This document shows, one piece after another, positions 21,101 through 34,900 of a stretch of 64,000 nt of DNA. The position numbers and the translations under genes were made by a program. The DNA is taken from NCBI GenBank assembly GCA_030760725.1, contig JASWHV010000009.1, positions 94,538,780 to 94,602,779 of the forward strand. The letters run 5' to 3'. The stretch comes from Neostapfia colusana (Eukaryota > Streptophyta > Magnoliopsida > Poales > Poaceae). Positions within the stretch are counted from its first letter, which is position 1, and each line of letters begins with the position of its first letter. The notes under the pieces are model-generated. The model was not told the DNA's origin and searched no databases. It saw only the letters and a list, made by a program, of their open reading frames with translations.

Positions 21101-22346
21101 ATCTTTTCACTTGGTTCTTCTTCGAGGAGGGGCGCTAGGAGGTGTACAAGCTACGTGCAAGCTTACTCACCCTATGGTGGATCGTGCAACTCAAATTTGA
21201 GTTTAAACTGAGACTTAATAGAATGAACTAAGGTTCGGTTTTTATGGAAATTCTCTCTAGGGGATGGATCATTTGCTGAGCGGATTTCGGCTACACGATC
21301 TATGGAGGATAGCGCACCTTTCTTGTGCGGCAAGTGGGGGACGACGACGGCCGTGGTGCTCAGTCCGCGGTGACCCGAAGTCGGTTCCGCCGTTTGCACC
21401 TCGGTATCGGCGGCGATCGTCAAATTCCCAGTGCAGACGAGCCGGAACTTCCGAGTTGAGTTGGGAGATCACATGTACACGCTCTTGCACTCCTTTTTGG
21501 TGTTGAAAGCTCGAGCAACCGAGGCTCGGCTGGTGGCTGGCGATGGGGAAGAACAGAGCGGTCGATGGCGAGTGTTCTCCCGGAAGCAAAGCCACCGAGG
21601 GAGCACGAGCGGTGTAGGGAATACAAGTTCGTTTGTGCAGCGTGTGTGGGAGGGATAATAGCGAGTACCGAAGGAAATACCACCCAGGAAAGCAGCTCGC
21701 CAGCCACGGCTCTGCTCGGTGGCGTGCTCTATGCAACTGAAGACGTCGGTTGTTTGAGTGTCTGTATGACATGTGGGACCCCCACACCTCAAATATCCCC
21801 CTCTGTGCCTTAAAATTCCTGCACCGCCTTTGTCCAAATTTCACGAAAATTGGATGGTAGACCAAACAAAGTATGAGGAATTTGAATCTGTACTCGGATT
21901 TCAAAATTGAGCATATTAGGTTCCATTTCCAAATACAAATTCAAATTTGAGTGTGTTCTGAAATAATCCTTCGAATAAATGGTGGATGAGCTCTAAAATT
22001 CTCCAAATTTGGATTATGAGCTAATTGACACATGGAAATTGCATTAGTGAATTCACTTGGATGCATTTAGACAATCTGAACATGAATCCTTTCAAAAGAA
22101 CTCAAATCGTGTTTAAATTTCCATCCCCCTTCTACTCACAGAGGATGTGGACATGAGTTACAATTTTGGGAGTGAACTTCTTTCCCTAGGTTAACATGTG
22201 ACAAGCTTAGGCCAAAGGAAATTTTGAACTCCCTCACATGTCCATTTTTGTGTTCATCATTTCATGTGACACAAACTCAAGCTTTCCTTTGCCTTAACTT
22301 TGTTTCACAATGTGATATAAACTTTACAAAAGTTAGGGCTGTTACA
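18195..22346 (-). repeat. Element B 3' LTR (4152 bp)
   Basis: Plus-strand ends are TGTGAGGGCC and GGGCTGTTACA. The conserved start motif is at 19675-19694, the TGAGC/GCTCA hairpin at 18573-18588, donor-like CAG|GTAGC at 18547, and the GC-rich block at about 20695-21790. It retains about 300 bp (about 20380-20685) and about 60 bp (about 21255-21315) that are missing in the 5' LTR. Confidence 0.95.
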
Positions 22347-22380
22347 TTCCCCCCCCCTAAAAGAATCTCGTCCCGATATT
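22347..22380 (-). other. Polypurine tract and palindrome of B
   Basis: On the minus strand, a palindrome-like sequence (22364-22380, one mismatch from perfect) precedes CTTTTAGGGGGGGGGAA, ending at the LTR. The nine-G run is a strong PPT. Confidence 0.9.
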
Positions 22381-22411
22381 ACAAAAAAAAAGAAAGTGGA
22401 AGGAATAAAAA

Positions 22412-24745
22412 CTACTGTACATATGGTACAAACAAGTCGGGAAAATTTAAACCGAGAAAATCCTCGCTTTCCCACATGGCTTGATCAGAGGTGTGGTTGC
22501 TCCACAAGACTTTGTAAAATCGCAATGTCTGATTTCTTGTGGTGCGAGTCTTCTCGTCGATAATTTGGATCGGATACTCAGAATAAGTGAGATTTGGTTG
22601 AAGATCCTCAATGTGATCCATATGAACTGCAGTCGGGTACTTAGGACATTTCCGCAGCTGAGAGACGCGGAAAACATTGTGAATACCCGAAAGTGGCACC
22701 GGTAACTCCAGGCTATAGGCCACAGATCCAAATATTTCAGTGACAGCAAACGGCCCGATGAATCGTGGAGCAAGTTTTTCCTTCACTCTGATGCGATGAA
22801 TCCCTTTCATCGGTGAGACACGAAGATAAACATGATCCTCGATGTCGAAGTGGAGAGGTCGACGTCGTTTGTCTGCATAGCTCTTCTGCTGAGATTGAGC
22901 TGCCTTTAAATTAGCTTGAATCACTCGCACTCGTTCCTCGGCTTCATTCACAAGATCAATCCAGTAGACCACTCTCTCGGTGGACTCACACCAATTCAAT
23001 GGTGTGCAGCACTTCCAGCCATAAAGAGCTTCATACGGGGCCATCTTGATGCTGGATTGATAACTGTTATTATATGACAATTCTGCTAATGGTAGATGGT
23101 CATCCCAATTCTTCCCATGATTGATGACACATGCCCGTACCATATCCTCCAGAATCTGATTTACCCTTTCAGTTTGACCATCAGTTTGCGGATGATACGC
23201 TGAACTCCGAATTAACTTGGTTCCCAAGGAAGCATGCAGTTGCTCCAAAAATCTGGATACAAATAATCCACCTCGATCAGAAACGATGGTGCGGGGAACC
23301 CCGTGTAAACACACGATTCTCGAGATGAACAGCTCCGCATACTTCTTTGCCACATATCTAGTATGGACTAGAATAAAATGAGCTGTCTTGGTCAAACGAT
23401 CGATGATTACCCAAATAGAATCATGCTTGTTGCTGGTCATGGGTAAACCGACGATGAAGTTTATACTTATGTCTTCCCACTTCCATGTTAGAATCTTCAG
23501 CGCTTGAAGTGGTCCGGCTTTCCTCATATTGTCGGCTTTAACCCGCCGACACATATAACACTCGGATACGTATTTCGCAACCTCTCTTTTCATCCGTGTC
23601 CACCAGAACTTAGATTTCAAATCCTGGTACATCTTGTTGCTTCCTGGATGAATGGAGTACTCAGATAAATGCGCTTCATCCAATATTTTCATCCGCAATT
23701 TCATATTTGGGGGTACAACTATACGGTTGTTAAACCAAATAGTACCCGCTTCATCCTTGCAGAACATTTTCAACTCACCGCTGTCCACTCTTCTCCGAAT
23801 GTCAGACATACCCCTGTCTCTCTTATGAACCTCAACAATCTCATCTCGGATTGTAGGAATAAGAGCAAGGTTGAACAGCGATCCATAGGGAACTAAGCGC
23901 AGGCTTGGTTCCCCTTCGTCCTCTGCAGCCATGGCTAGATAATGAACGTGGGCTTTACGACTAATTGCATCGGCAACAACGTTCGCCTTGCCCGGATGGT
24001 AATAAATTTCAAGTTCGTAGTCCTTGATCAATTCGAGCCATCTTCGCTGCCTCATATTCAGTTCTTTCTGTGTGAAGATGTACTTGAAGCTTTTGTGGTT
24101 CAGTGTAGAGATGTACTTCTCAATTTTACTTGGGTCCGCAGCGATGCCTTCCACTGAAATAGTATGCCCAAGAAACGGCACCTTGCTGATCCAAAACTCA
24201 CATTTACAGAACTTTGCATAAACCTTGTGATCTCTCAAACGTTGGAGTACAATACGGAAATGTTCAGCATGTCCTTCTTCTGACTTTTAATAGACCAAGA
24301 TGTCGGTGATGAAAACCACGACGAACTTGTCTAACCCCGGCATGAACACAGAGTTTATGAGGTACATAAAGTGAACCGGAGTATTGGTCAACCCAAAGGA
24401 CATGAAAAGATATTCATAAAGACCATATCTTGTCGAGAACGTCGTCTTAGGTAGATCTTCTGCCTGGATTTTTATCTGGTGATAAAGGACCGAAGATCCA
24501 TCTTGGAGAATACCTTAGCACCCACTAGTTGATCAAACAAAATATTGATGCGCGGTAATGGACACTTATTCTTGATAGTGACATCATTCAATGGACGATA
24601 ATCTACGCATAGTCTCAAAGTTTCGTCCTTCTTCTTCACGAAGAGGGTGGAACAGCCCCAAGGTAATTAACTTGGGCATATAAAACCTTTGTCCATGAGG
24701 TCATTCAGCTGCTCCTTCAATTCTGCTAGCTCCTTTGGCTATTTT
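22412..24745 (-). pseudogene. pol: pol of element B: RT, truncated RNase H, integrase, chromodomain
   Basis: A 608-codon open frame (24238-22412) holds the RT tail, a remnant of RNase H, the integrase and a chromodomain (FYKVLWSNH...WESEDF). The upstream RT (24239-24745) is frameshifted and has a stop near 24287. Key losses: the RT active site reads FITD instead of FIDD (codon at 24305-24307); about 420 nt are missing around 24105-24120, removing most of RNase H including CDASG and DLELAA; and the first integrase Asp is Asn (INFIVG, codon 23459-23461). The integrase HHCC finger (IHPG, CYMC), second Asp (SDRG) and Glu (TERVNQ) remain. Although this is one of the longest open frames in the window, the enzyme is catalytically dead on three counts. 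Confidence 0.93.
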
Positions 24746-26419
24746 TTATGGTCGCCGAGAAATAGGTGTTGTTCTCGTTACTAGTTCAATATTGAACTCT
24801 ACATCACGTTGGGGCGGCATGCCCAGCAAGTCGTCAGGAAAGACATTTGGATATTCACGTAGCACTGGAATATCCTCAAGTTTAGGAGCTTCAATCTGAT
24901 GCACTGCTGCAACACGTTGTGATGGATCCACAAGATTCAATGTGTTGCAACCATTTATTGGGGAATTCAGCTGGACAGTCTGAGAGCTGATGTCAAATAT
25001 AGCTCCATAATGTGTCAACCATGACATCCCGAAGATAATATTAATCCTTTGGCCTTTAAGTATGATAAAGCTCGCAGGATAGATGTTTCCACCCAAACAC
25101 AAAGGTGCCCGAGAGACCATTTCATCAGTTGATATCTTGCCTCCGGGTGAGCTGATATGAAACTTATGTTTGACCGTGCTAAATGGAAGATGATTCTTCA
25201 GCACATAGTCTCTGCTAATAAAATTGTGGGTGGCCCCAGAATCAAACAAAATGAAAGTGGGCTGTTCATGTAACGTGAACATGCCCGCCAAAACTGGTTC
25301 GCCTTCTACAATATCCTCAATAGCAGTGTAGTGAACCCTGGCAGCTTTTGAAAGATGCCTCTTTGAAAGTTCATGGTGCTGATCTGAGCATTGATGAGAC
25401 GGCACACGAGTGTGGCTCTGCTCAGCTCCACGCCGATCTTGTGCTACAGAAATCCTCAGCTCTCTACTAGCACGAGGTGGAGATGTTATGTGCACAGCTG
25501 GTTGTGGTAGGGTTGCACAAACAACTTCTGATCGCTGCTGTTGAGGTGGAGGCTCATAAGTGATGAACTCCAGCTGTAGTTGTGAGAGTTGCACCACAGG
25601 CTGAATTTCTTGCCTGACTGGCGAGTAATACCCCACTCGATAATTCAGAGGAACCTCGGTATCACTGTCCGGTGGTACACTCCTTTTCAGCTTCGCTTCA
25701 CAACGGAGATGCATATCTTCTTTAATGATTGCGGTATTTACCAACTCATTGTAAATACCGTTATTTAAGAAGGTAACTTGTTCCTTAAGTTCGACATTCA
25801 AACCTCGGAAGAAATACTCACACTTTAACGCTTCCAAGTCTACCATATGAGTTGTGTATTGCATCAAGTCTTCAAACCCTTTGAAGTACTCGTACGCACT
25901 CCTTTCTCCTTGCTTTAATTCTAGAAAGTCTTGATACTTTGTTCGAAGAATTCCTGAACAAATGTGACGTGCCCGGAAAATATTCCAGAATTCATCCCAC
26001 GTCACCCGATGACCTTCAGGAAGAGTAGCGATGTACTCCGCCCACCAAGCTCCAGCAGCTCTGTGGGGTTGTTGAGCGGCAAATAAAGTCTTCTGATATT
26101 TATCACACTCAAGCATGTCAAACATGGCTTCAATACATTGGAGCCAATGAGCCGACTCCAACTGTTCTTTCGCTTCCGAGAAAACGGTGGTTGTCTTGCT
26201 AGAAAATCCAGATAAGTGCTTGGCGGGGGATTACGCTGTAAGATCTCATGTTGTATGCTTTGTTGCACCAACAGATTGAGAGACTTAACCATATTTCCCA
26301 AGATTTCCGCAAATCCGGTTGATTATGTTGGAACTTCTTGTCATGGCGAATTATTTTTGCCATGACTCGACTCACCAACCTCTCCTGGAATGAGTGCGAT
26401 CCATAGAGGGTTTCGACAT
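24746..26419 (-). pseudogene. gag: gag-protease of element B (disrupted)
   Basis: The gag start is near 26419 or 26404 (minus), directly after an acceptor-like TTTCAG whose AG ends at 26422. The N-terminus resembles A's gag but has frameshifts and two stops. A frameshift near 26165-26195 separates it from a 471-codon frame (26161-24746) that contains the capsid-like part (FAAQQPHRAAGAWWAEYI) and an intact protease motif DSGATHNFIS near 25230. I see no CCHC zinc knuckle where A and C have one; the region is rich in His, Ser and Arg instead. The frame ends at TAA just before the RT fingers, where the following sequence is out of frame. Confidence 0.88.
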
Positions 26420-26637
26420 TTCTGAAATCTAGCCAACGTGAGCAAGTTCGTCCAAGCCTTTAATTCCAACAGTAGGAAAAACTGAAAAATAACCCAAGAA
26501 CATGTTATGGAACTTAGATAAGTCTAAAATATCCCTGTCCACAACAAGTCCTAAGTTAAATGGCACTAAGCAATATTCTGTTCACAATGACCAAATGTTC
26601 TTAATCCGAGAATTTTTATATGCAAATGGCAATTTCA
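26420..26637 (-). other. B leader, gag-proximal part, and TSD of H
   Basis: Noncoding leader next to gag. TTTCA at 26633-26637 is the left target duplicate of solo LTR H. Confidence 0.75.
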
Positions 26638-29600
26638 TGTGACGGACCGAAATCCGCACGCCCAGGATCTCAGAGGGTGGTGCCGCACGATGTGACACCC
26701 GACAGCACACATCATAAGGACAACATTGTATTACATAGAAAAACAACTGAATATGTACAAAGTAGTATACACCTTCAGTTTACAACTAAGTACAGAGTTT
26801 AATAACAGCGGAAGCTAAATTTATACAACTCAGGCCCACCTAACTAGCAAAAGTCGGTTGTCCAGCCCTATGGACAACCCACACTAGCTTCACTCCTCAG
26901 CTCAGCACGGCGTGTACGGCTCCCACTCAGCTGTGGTCCCCGACGGAGGATAGCCCCCGCCGGTGGAATCGTACCTCGAGTCCGTGGGGTAATCCTCATC
27001 TGAAAAACACTCATAGCAGCAACCATGAGCACGATGGCTTAGCAAGTCTTAACCGACGCGCCTACACATGAAACTCTACATGCAGGTCATAACGAAGATG
27101 GGATGGTAAATTGCAGCAAACGGGCTCGCCTACAAGTTCATCCTTAGTTCATCTTTTAGCCATAAATTTAACGGTTCAGGAATCTGAAATTTAGTGAGCA
27201 ATATTTGGTGGCACACATGTAGCAATACAATTTATACATATCAGCAGAATTGAATCACAATATTCCATAATTTATGTACGTCACGATGCAGTGAACAAGC
27301 GGTACTCATAACCACGAGGGACAGTGAATCGACTCGATATACACATGCAGGGATACCCGAATAGCACGTCACGTATACCCACACTATGATACAGCCTCGG
27401 ATCGTTGGAAAGGACCATTATGAAACTGCGCAAAGAGTTAAAGAAACTTTACTTCGCGGAGCTGCACACAGCATGCTCACCCCGTGTCGTATGGGAAAAC
27501 CATTCACCCAACAGCCCAAACGTCGAACCGGTCGCACCGAAATGAGCAGGAGGTTCCCTACACGGAGCATCTCTCTATGCCCTTTATCAGATTTCCACCT
27601 GGCTGCCCTCAACATACACCTATAAATTGGTGTGCTATGCCTCAATGCCCGGAGGTTTAGGTTACATCGGTATATTGGGGCTCATATATCCGATATGCCT
27701 TCGGTATGTTCAAAACTTGTTCAGCGGGGCCGCACATGGATTGGTCCTCAGTCGACATGGACAGGGCTGCAGCCACAAGACTTCCTCTTGCTGCGCCCTA
27801 GCCCCTGCCTAATCTCATTTTCTTACTAAAGTGGTCTCACATCACTCAAACCAATCCCGTGTGTCCCGAAGCCTATGCTCGCGAATAGATTCCAACTACT
27901 CGACTTGTACCGAAGTCCTATGAACATTAAGCACAGCCAGACTACTTGAGGACTTATACACTACTCTCACTCTTCTAGGAATAATCTGGTTGTGCACTTG
28001 GGGTTTCATCCATCCTACACCTAATGCACATACATACCTCATGCTAAGTATACATAAAGCAAAACATTGTAAAACTTGTTAATGCAAACTGGTGCTTGTC
28101 TTGTTGTTGCTGGTCAGTGGTTAGGGTCTCGTCCAGAAGTAGGAAGTCCAACAACTTCCGGGGTCTCCTCGTATTCAGCGACTACACGTAAGCAATGCAC
28201 TATATGTGAATTTAAATGCAATGTGTTAAATAGAATATGTAAAGACTATAACTCTATCTAGACATCTCCTTTGGCTCTGAAAATTTTACAGTGGCTCGGT
28301 AAAGTCCTAATCAGAGATTTGACCAAGTTTCATTTGAAACAAAGTTCATTTAAGCTCTGTACAAATAAAAGCCTATTTGGTCATTACTAGAGCCTCTAAG
28401 AATTTCCAGGAATTTTCATGGCTCAAACCATTACTTCCTGGAAAATAGATTTTTAGATGGTTCTAATGGAAGTGGATTCATGTCATTTAAAGAATTCTAG
28501 AGGAATTTATGACCTAAACAAGATTTGAGAAAATCTGAAAAATGTTCCTGTACATTTTTCCATTTTCTCAGGACAGTTCACTTAATCACACCATTAGGGG
28601 AAATAAATAAACTCGGATGGATCTGAAATTTTTCCTGTGAGTCAAGGATTTTCAAATGAACATCCCAGCCAAATTTCAGAATTTTTCATAACAGAATTTT
28701 ACAGATAAAATTCCCAACATTTTAAATTTTAGTGAATTAAGTATGGAAAAAGAATAAGTTTCATAAGCTGAAACTAGTTTTTTCTGGATAGTACACGAAG
28801 AGATGATTCTAACAAAATTTGGTTTATTGAATTTGGACAGTTCTACCCCAAGTTATGAATTTCTAAAGTTTGGGCTGATTCCTGAAATATTTTCCTAAAG
28901 AAAATCATCTCCCACGCCTAAACAGTGACTGACACCGGGCCCCGCATGTTTATATTAAATTAACCGCTCTTGCACTCTTAGCACAGTGACTGACACGTGG
29001 AACCCTCACCCTTCGTCTACCTCGCGATGCCGCTGCCCCGAGCCGCCGGAGCTCCGGCGAGGTCGGCGTTCCCGGCGACCTAGCTCGCCGGCGACGGTGA
29101 AACTTGCCGCCCCTACGTAACTTTGGACGCTGAACACGCTGGACACCATGCCGCCACCGGCTAACCGCCGTAGCTCGCCGGCGACGAGCGCTATGCCCCT
29201 GTGCAACTTTGGCAACGCGTTCCCGTCTTTCCGACCACCCCCTTCGCGCGCTAATCACGTCACCACGTCCAGGGAAGCCTCGGAAAGCTCGGCATGACCT
29301 CGGTTGGGATCTAAAGCGGCCGGCAAACTGGACCTCACCGGTGACCCTCTCTCCCGCCAGATTGTTTATCGGTGAAACTAGGGTTCGGGTGGTTGTTCTG
29401 GCGGCTTCTTGCTCGGGGAGAAGCGCACGGATGTCTAGAGCGTGTGTGAGCTGCAGCTCGACCGGCGGTTGCCTCTGTGCAACGAATTTCACCATCGACC
29501 GATTGCTAACCCTAAGGTACACTGTGGACGAAAACTCGGAATTCTTGCTCTACACCGCATGAAACGGCAAACGGTTTCCTCCTACAGCTTCCTCACAAGC

Positions 29601-30505
29601 AGGCGCACCTTTTCTTCTCTGGTGGCGGCGCGTGAAGCAGCCGGGATCGACTGGTCGCCAATGAGCAGAGAGCGGTGGCAAGAACTTGCGAGCAGAAGAA
29701 ACCCTACGGCGCGGTGTGAGCTGGTTTCACTCGGGAATGAAGAGAACGGCTAGAGCAGCTCGTGTGCTGGACTTTGAGCTGAGTTTTTCACCGTGAGGTG
29801 GCGCTAACCGAGCGAGCTGGCCACCCACGAGCGCTCGATGGTCGCCTGCGGTTGTTTCCTTCGGGTTGAGTCAGTTCAGCGGAGGCTGAGTCACTGACCA
29901 GTGGGTCCCAGCTCTCCCCTCATTCTTTTCCAATTTTTACTGCAAATATCCCAGCTACTCATACTTAAATGGTAGACTTAACCACAAAGTCATGAGTTGA
30001 ATTTGAGTTCCTAAATTTGAAATTGGTTTGGCTAAACTTGCTTTAATTTACAATTTGAAATTTAAATTCAGTTTTGAATTATTGCAAATTTAGCTCCCGA
30101 CAAGATGAACTCCAATAGGGATGAAAATTGGTGGACTAACTCAGAAAAATGTGCTGAGTTTGAATATTAAGTCCACTTTGGAATTCAAGTGATGAAAACT
30201 AGCTGAAATTTGAATTTGCATTCAAATAGCCCTTTTTACAAATGTCTCCAAAAGGTTCTCAAAAGAGTTTGGATTTGCATGAAACTGGGCATGAGCATTC
30301 CTAAAGGTATTTAGGACCAAATAGTGAACTCATCCTCCCATTTTTATGTGTGTGAGCTCCTACTTTTTGGAGTTATGGATTTTTCCTCTAATCACCTTCT
30401 TGATCGTGTTAACTTGCTCTTCACAAATGTTCATGAGCTACCCACCAAATGAGCTGTGGTGTGGTGATGTGATGAACATAGCAAGTCCATTCTTGGGCTT
30501 TTACA
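26638..30505 (-). repeat. Solo LTR H (3868 bp, TSD TTTCA)
   Basis: Plus-strand ends are TGTGACGGACC and GGGCTTTTACA, flanked by TTTCA at 26633-26637 and 30506-30510, with no internal region. It is a diverged relative of the F LTR (compare 48591 and 56453). The conserved start motif is at 28082-28101, a TGAGC-type hairpin with one mismatch at 27026-27041, and the GC-rich block at about 28930-29930. The donor-like site is mutated (CAG followed by AT). Intra-element LTR recombination is the usual origin of solo LTRs. Confidence 0.93.
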
Positions 30506-30510
30506 TTTCA

Positions 30511-31932
30511 TGTCTCAAGTTGAATATCAAAGTTGTAGTTAACTTCAATATCTTTCCAACGAGTATTTATTTGCCTTCATATTAGTTCCGGATCAAAAGT
30601 TGTGATATTTCAAAGTTGACTGAAATCTGGAACAATTTTGACAGCAGCTCCGTTGAAAATGGAGAAACTTTGAACTACAAATAGCCTCCAAATCTGGAGA
30701 AACTTTGAACTACAAAGTCGTAGCACATATCCTAAACTTTCCATCGGTCTATTACTTAAACCTTAGAAATTTTTCAACAGAAAGTTATGGTAGAAATACA
30801 GAAATTTCAAGAGAGTATTTTGTGTCTCCCCTGTTTTGGGACAGTTCACACTCATCTGAGAATTTCATCCATTCGGAGGGTGATTCTGATCTGGAGTTCT
30901 ACAGAAAAGTTGTAGAAGACTTCAAAACCTTTTTATAAATGTATCACTCACCTCCATTGATTCAACCAAACAAAAGTTATGTCCTGTTCAAGTTCAGCAA
31001 AAATTCTGCCGAAAACAGGGGAGGTTATTCCTAAGTCTTTGTGAATGAATCTGTACTCCCAATTGACTCTTAGTTCAATATAGGAGTTCATTAACCCCTA
31101 ATAGAATCCTAGGATCCAAATTTACTCTTTTCTTTGCAAACATCCTTTTTCATGCAGTTCAAACATATCATGGTACTATGTTTCCTCGCCAAATCAAAAA
31201 TCCTAACCGGCTTTATACCGGCATATACGTCTCAAGTGGTGGCACTAACACGATCACTCACAAACGTTTTCTAAACGCAATGTTCTACTCGTGGTTAATG
31301 TACCTTCAGAAAACCATACAATAGTGATGCACACAAAGGGTTTGTCATTTCAGTCAGGTCCATATCATAGTAACAACATACGCCCCGTATGAATGCCATA
31401 CGGATCGTCCTTGAGTCATACCACGTCTCAAGGTACATGATCGGGTTATTCACCACCCGATGGGGGCTCCACACCTTTGCAATAAAGCACACCGGTGGAA
31501 CAGCGATCTCGTAAGCCTCATAGGACATGAAGAGTCCTAGAGAACACACTTCGTGTTACAAACCACACGATGGGGTCTCCTCCTCTTGCCCCTGGGTTTG
31601 CGCACTGGAGGCTAGTGCATTTCATATCTCTCTAAGACATGAAAAGTCTTATTCACTTCTGGTCCATTGCTGAACGGGACATCCCACACTACTTTCCTCG
31701 TATGGGTGAGCTAACCGAAATTGATCTGCTTTCGGTGGCGATCCTTATCATTCTTACCTCCACGTAGGTGCGTCCTTACAGAATTGAAATACGGAAGAGT
31801 AACACACTGTTAGCTTGCCACCTTAAGTAACTGTGCTATTATAGTCCTTGTATGGGCATACTATACGTTTCTCACACATATACTTCTAAGTTTTCAAAAA
31901 TAGACTCTCTTCATGCGTGCTATTCCCAATGC
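30511..31932 (-). other. B leader, PBS-proximal part
   Basis: Untranslated leader similar to those of A, C and F. It holds a small tandem repeat: GGAGAAACTTTGAACTACAA at 30661-30680 recurs at 30696-30715, period 35. I see no gene in it. Confidence 0.8.
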
Positions 31933-31945
31933 GGCTCTGATACCA
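31933..31945 (-). other. Primer binding site of B
   Basis: TGGTATCAGAGCC on the minus strand, separated from the LTR by three bases; tRNA-iMet type. Confidence 0.95.
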
Positions 31946-31948
31946 TGC

Positions 31949-34900
31949 TTTGAGGTCCCACCACTCGACGGGGTCGTGCCGCTCGCCCGAGAATCGCACT
32001 AGGTGGTGCCGTGCAATGCGGCGCCCAACAGCATGCACGAAAAGACGGTAAGAATATATAAAACCATTTTATTACTCAAGATAAGATCTTTTACAACATA
32101 ATGTATACACACAGCAGAATTTAGAAGCTGGACATCTACTCACACTTGACCCTAACTACACCGAAGAGAAGTCGTTCAGCCCGTGAACACTTTCTACTAG
32201 CTTCACCAAAGTAAGGCAGCGGCTAGGTTTACGGTGAGTTAAAAGACCCGTGAGGTTCGTCGTCTTACCGAACAACTCTCTTCATAGCAGGCATCCTGCT
32301 ACTTGCAAAACAACTCACAAGCAACCGTGAGCACTAAGGCTCAGCAAGTCTTAACCGTCAAACCTAAACATGTAACTCTACATGCAGGGGTAGTAAAACA
32401 GTAGGAACATAAATTTGCAAAATGAAACTTGACTAAACTTGATCCTTATATTCAGATTCTCATAGCATTCATTTTAGTGGTCCTCACGCCTCACAACACC
32501 GGAAATCCACAATCAAACAAGAAACGCTTATCCCGATGTTGCTAGCCTAAGGTGGAAATGAACTTTAGTTGGCGCTATGTCTAGTTCAGTAAAGGTTCTG
32601 ATACAATGATTAATCCATGAACAACAAGTTAAGAGACTTAGTTCCTCTTTTTACTACGTCACAGCGCAGTGGGCAAGTATGCTCAATCCTCTTCCGCGAG
32701 CGATGGTGATTCGAATCAATAACATCCCGGAATACATGACACATATATCCACCTCGAAAGACTCTCACAAGAGCTCTTTCTTACCTTGTATACCGAAACC
32801 TTTCACACGACACCCCAAAATAGAAAAACGTTTCGCGCCGAGCAGGATGGTCCTCTACGCGGAAACGTCGAAGTTGCCCGCTAAAGGATTTGCACCTCCC
32901 ACCATCTCAACACTATTCCCATGCGAAGGATGAGTTTCTATATCAAAGTCCATCAAGTTACATCGGTTTCATGGGTCCCATACTCCACTATATATCCGGT
33001 ACAGCTCAATCTTGTCCAGGAGAGCCTCATATGTGCGGTCCTTAACCGACACGGACGGGGCTAAAACCAACCTCCATATTTGCCTTACCATCCCGACCCA
33101 GGCCCAATGTGGTCTCAAGCATTGTCACACCTATCGTAGGTCGAGACAACCTGATCGCTCCATCCTACAGGAACTTCCCCCGTCCCCATCTCATTTCATG
33201 AGAGTGCTCTTATCATCAACCTCTTGCGAGTAAATTCCATTACTCGACCTTTCTCGCGAGTAGCTTTTTACTACTCGACTACTACCGAGCTAGCTACAAC
33301 ATTAGCCTAGCATCTATGACGAGGCAAAGCCTACACTAAACCTTCTACTCATGGATGTAATTGCCATGCAAGTGGGTTTCAAACATCCTAGACGTAATGC
33401 ACAATATCAAGTCTTATAAACATGAGGTGATGTATAGCAAAATTTAAAACGGTAATTATATGCAAACTGGGGCTTGCCTTGCTTAACAATTTTGTTAGAA
33501 GCTGGGAGCTAGTCTTCTTTCAGAGAATCCGCCAAACTCGCCAGGAGATGGAGATCCTCGCTGCGGAGTTGAATCCTTGTCGAACGTCGACGTCATGTGA
33601 GCTAATAAGATGCAATGCACATATGTTTTAAAAGCAACTTAGAAAGTGTTTTAATGTGGTTGCACAAGTTAACTATGATTAAAAAGGGATAACGACAGCA
33701 AGGTTTCTGTTGTTAGATCTATCACCTTAGAGAGGAAGAATGCTAGGTGAAAAGGGAGGTAAAATTAATCACCATGTGGTTAAGTCCTCATATGAACACT
33801 TAGGCCCAAAGAATGGTAGCTCGAGTTCCAGAGGTCCAATGAAGCTGAAAATTTAACCATTGCTTCAAGGGAAAGTATTTAGGAAGTGTGGGAAAGTTTA
33901 GCTCATGAAACGGCTCCATGTGACCACAATAATTTCATATGTGGTTTTAGCTAATCTGTCTTTACCTCCTAGGTCTTAAGCTTTCCTATGCTGAAAAGTA
34001 GACTTTTTACGAAGTACAAAATGCCCTGAGTCCATATGAATTGGTTTTACCATTTTTGGAGTTTCCTACATGGAGATATGGATTTTACAAGGACTGGGGA
34101 AAAGCTGAAAATGGGCTCTATTTATTTTCCTATTTTTCAGAGACATAAGGAATTAACACATCATTTTACCTCGTTTGGTTAAATGCTGACAGCGGGTCCC
34201 ACTCAACAACCCTTCTTCTTCATCTCGCCAAACTGCCGAGCGGCGGCGCCGTCCGGTGAGGATTGCTGAAACGGCCTTCCCGGCCGCCTCCCGAGCTAAA
34301 TCTCACCGCCTCCCCCCTATTCCCCCATGCTGAGTCCATTTGGGAGGTCGCCAGCGGCCGGCGCCCACCGAAAACCAGTGTGCGATGGCGACAGCTCATG
34401 TTAGGGTCCCGGCGTGGTCGGGGAGGCTCTACACAGCGTGAAATCGGCTGGGGATTGCTCGGAGAGCACCATGGCCGCTCGAGGATGCTGAAAATGGACT
34501 CCAAACACCCTGATAAGGCTGGCAACCGAGGGCTCCATGGTGGCCCGAGGAACTTTTGCACTGGCGGCTAAGAAAATGGCAAGAACTTCGTCAATTCTTG
34601 ATGTCTTCGCTCGGTTCTTCTTCGAGGAGGGACGCTAGGAGGTGTACAAGCTACGTGCAAGCTTACTCGAGCTTTGGTGGATCGTGCAACTCGAATTTGA
34701 GTTTTAACCGAGACTTAAGAGAATGAACTAGGGTTTGGTTTTTGTGGAAATTCTCCCTTTCTTGTGCAGCAAGTGGGGAACGACGACGGCCGTGGCGCTC
34801 TGTCCACGGTGACCCGAAGTCGGTTCCGCCGTTTGCACCTCGGTATTGGCAGCGATCGTCAAATTCCCAGCGCAGACGAGCTGAAACTTCCGAGTTGAGT

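Noticed and set aside
27386..27829. Possible exon of a cellular gene within solo LTR H
   Set aside because: The same stretch occurs in F's LTRs (49225-49673 and 57096-57544), so it is LTR sequence.
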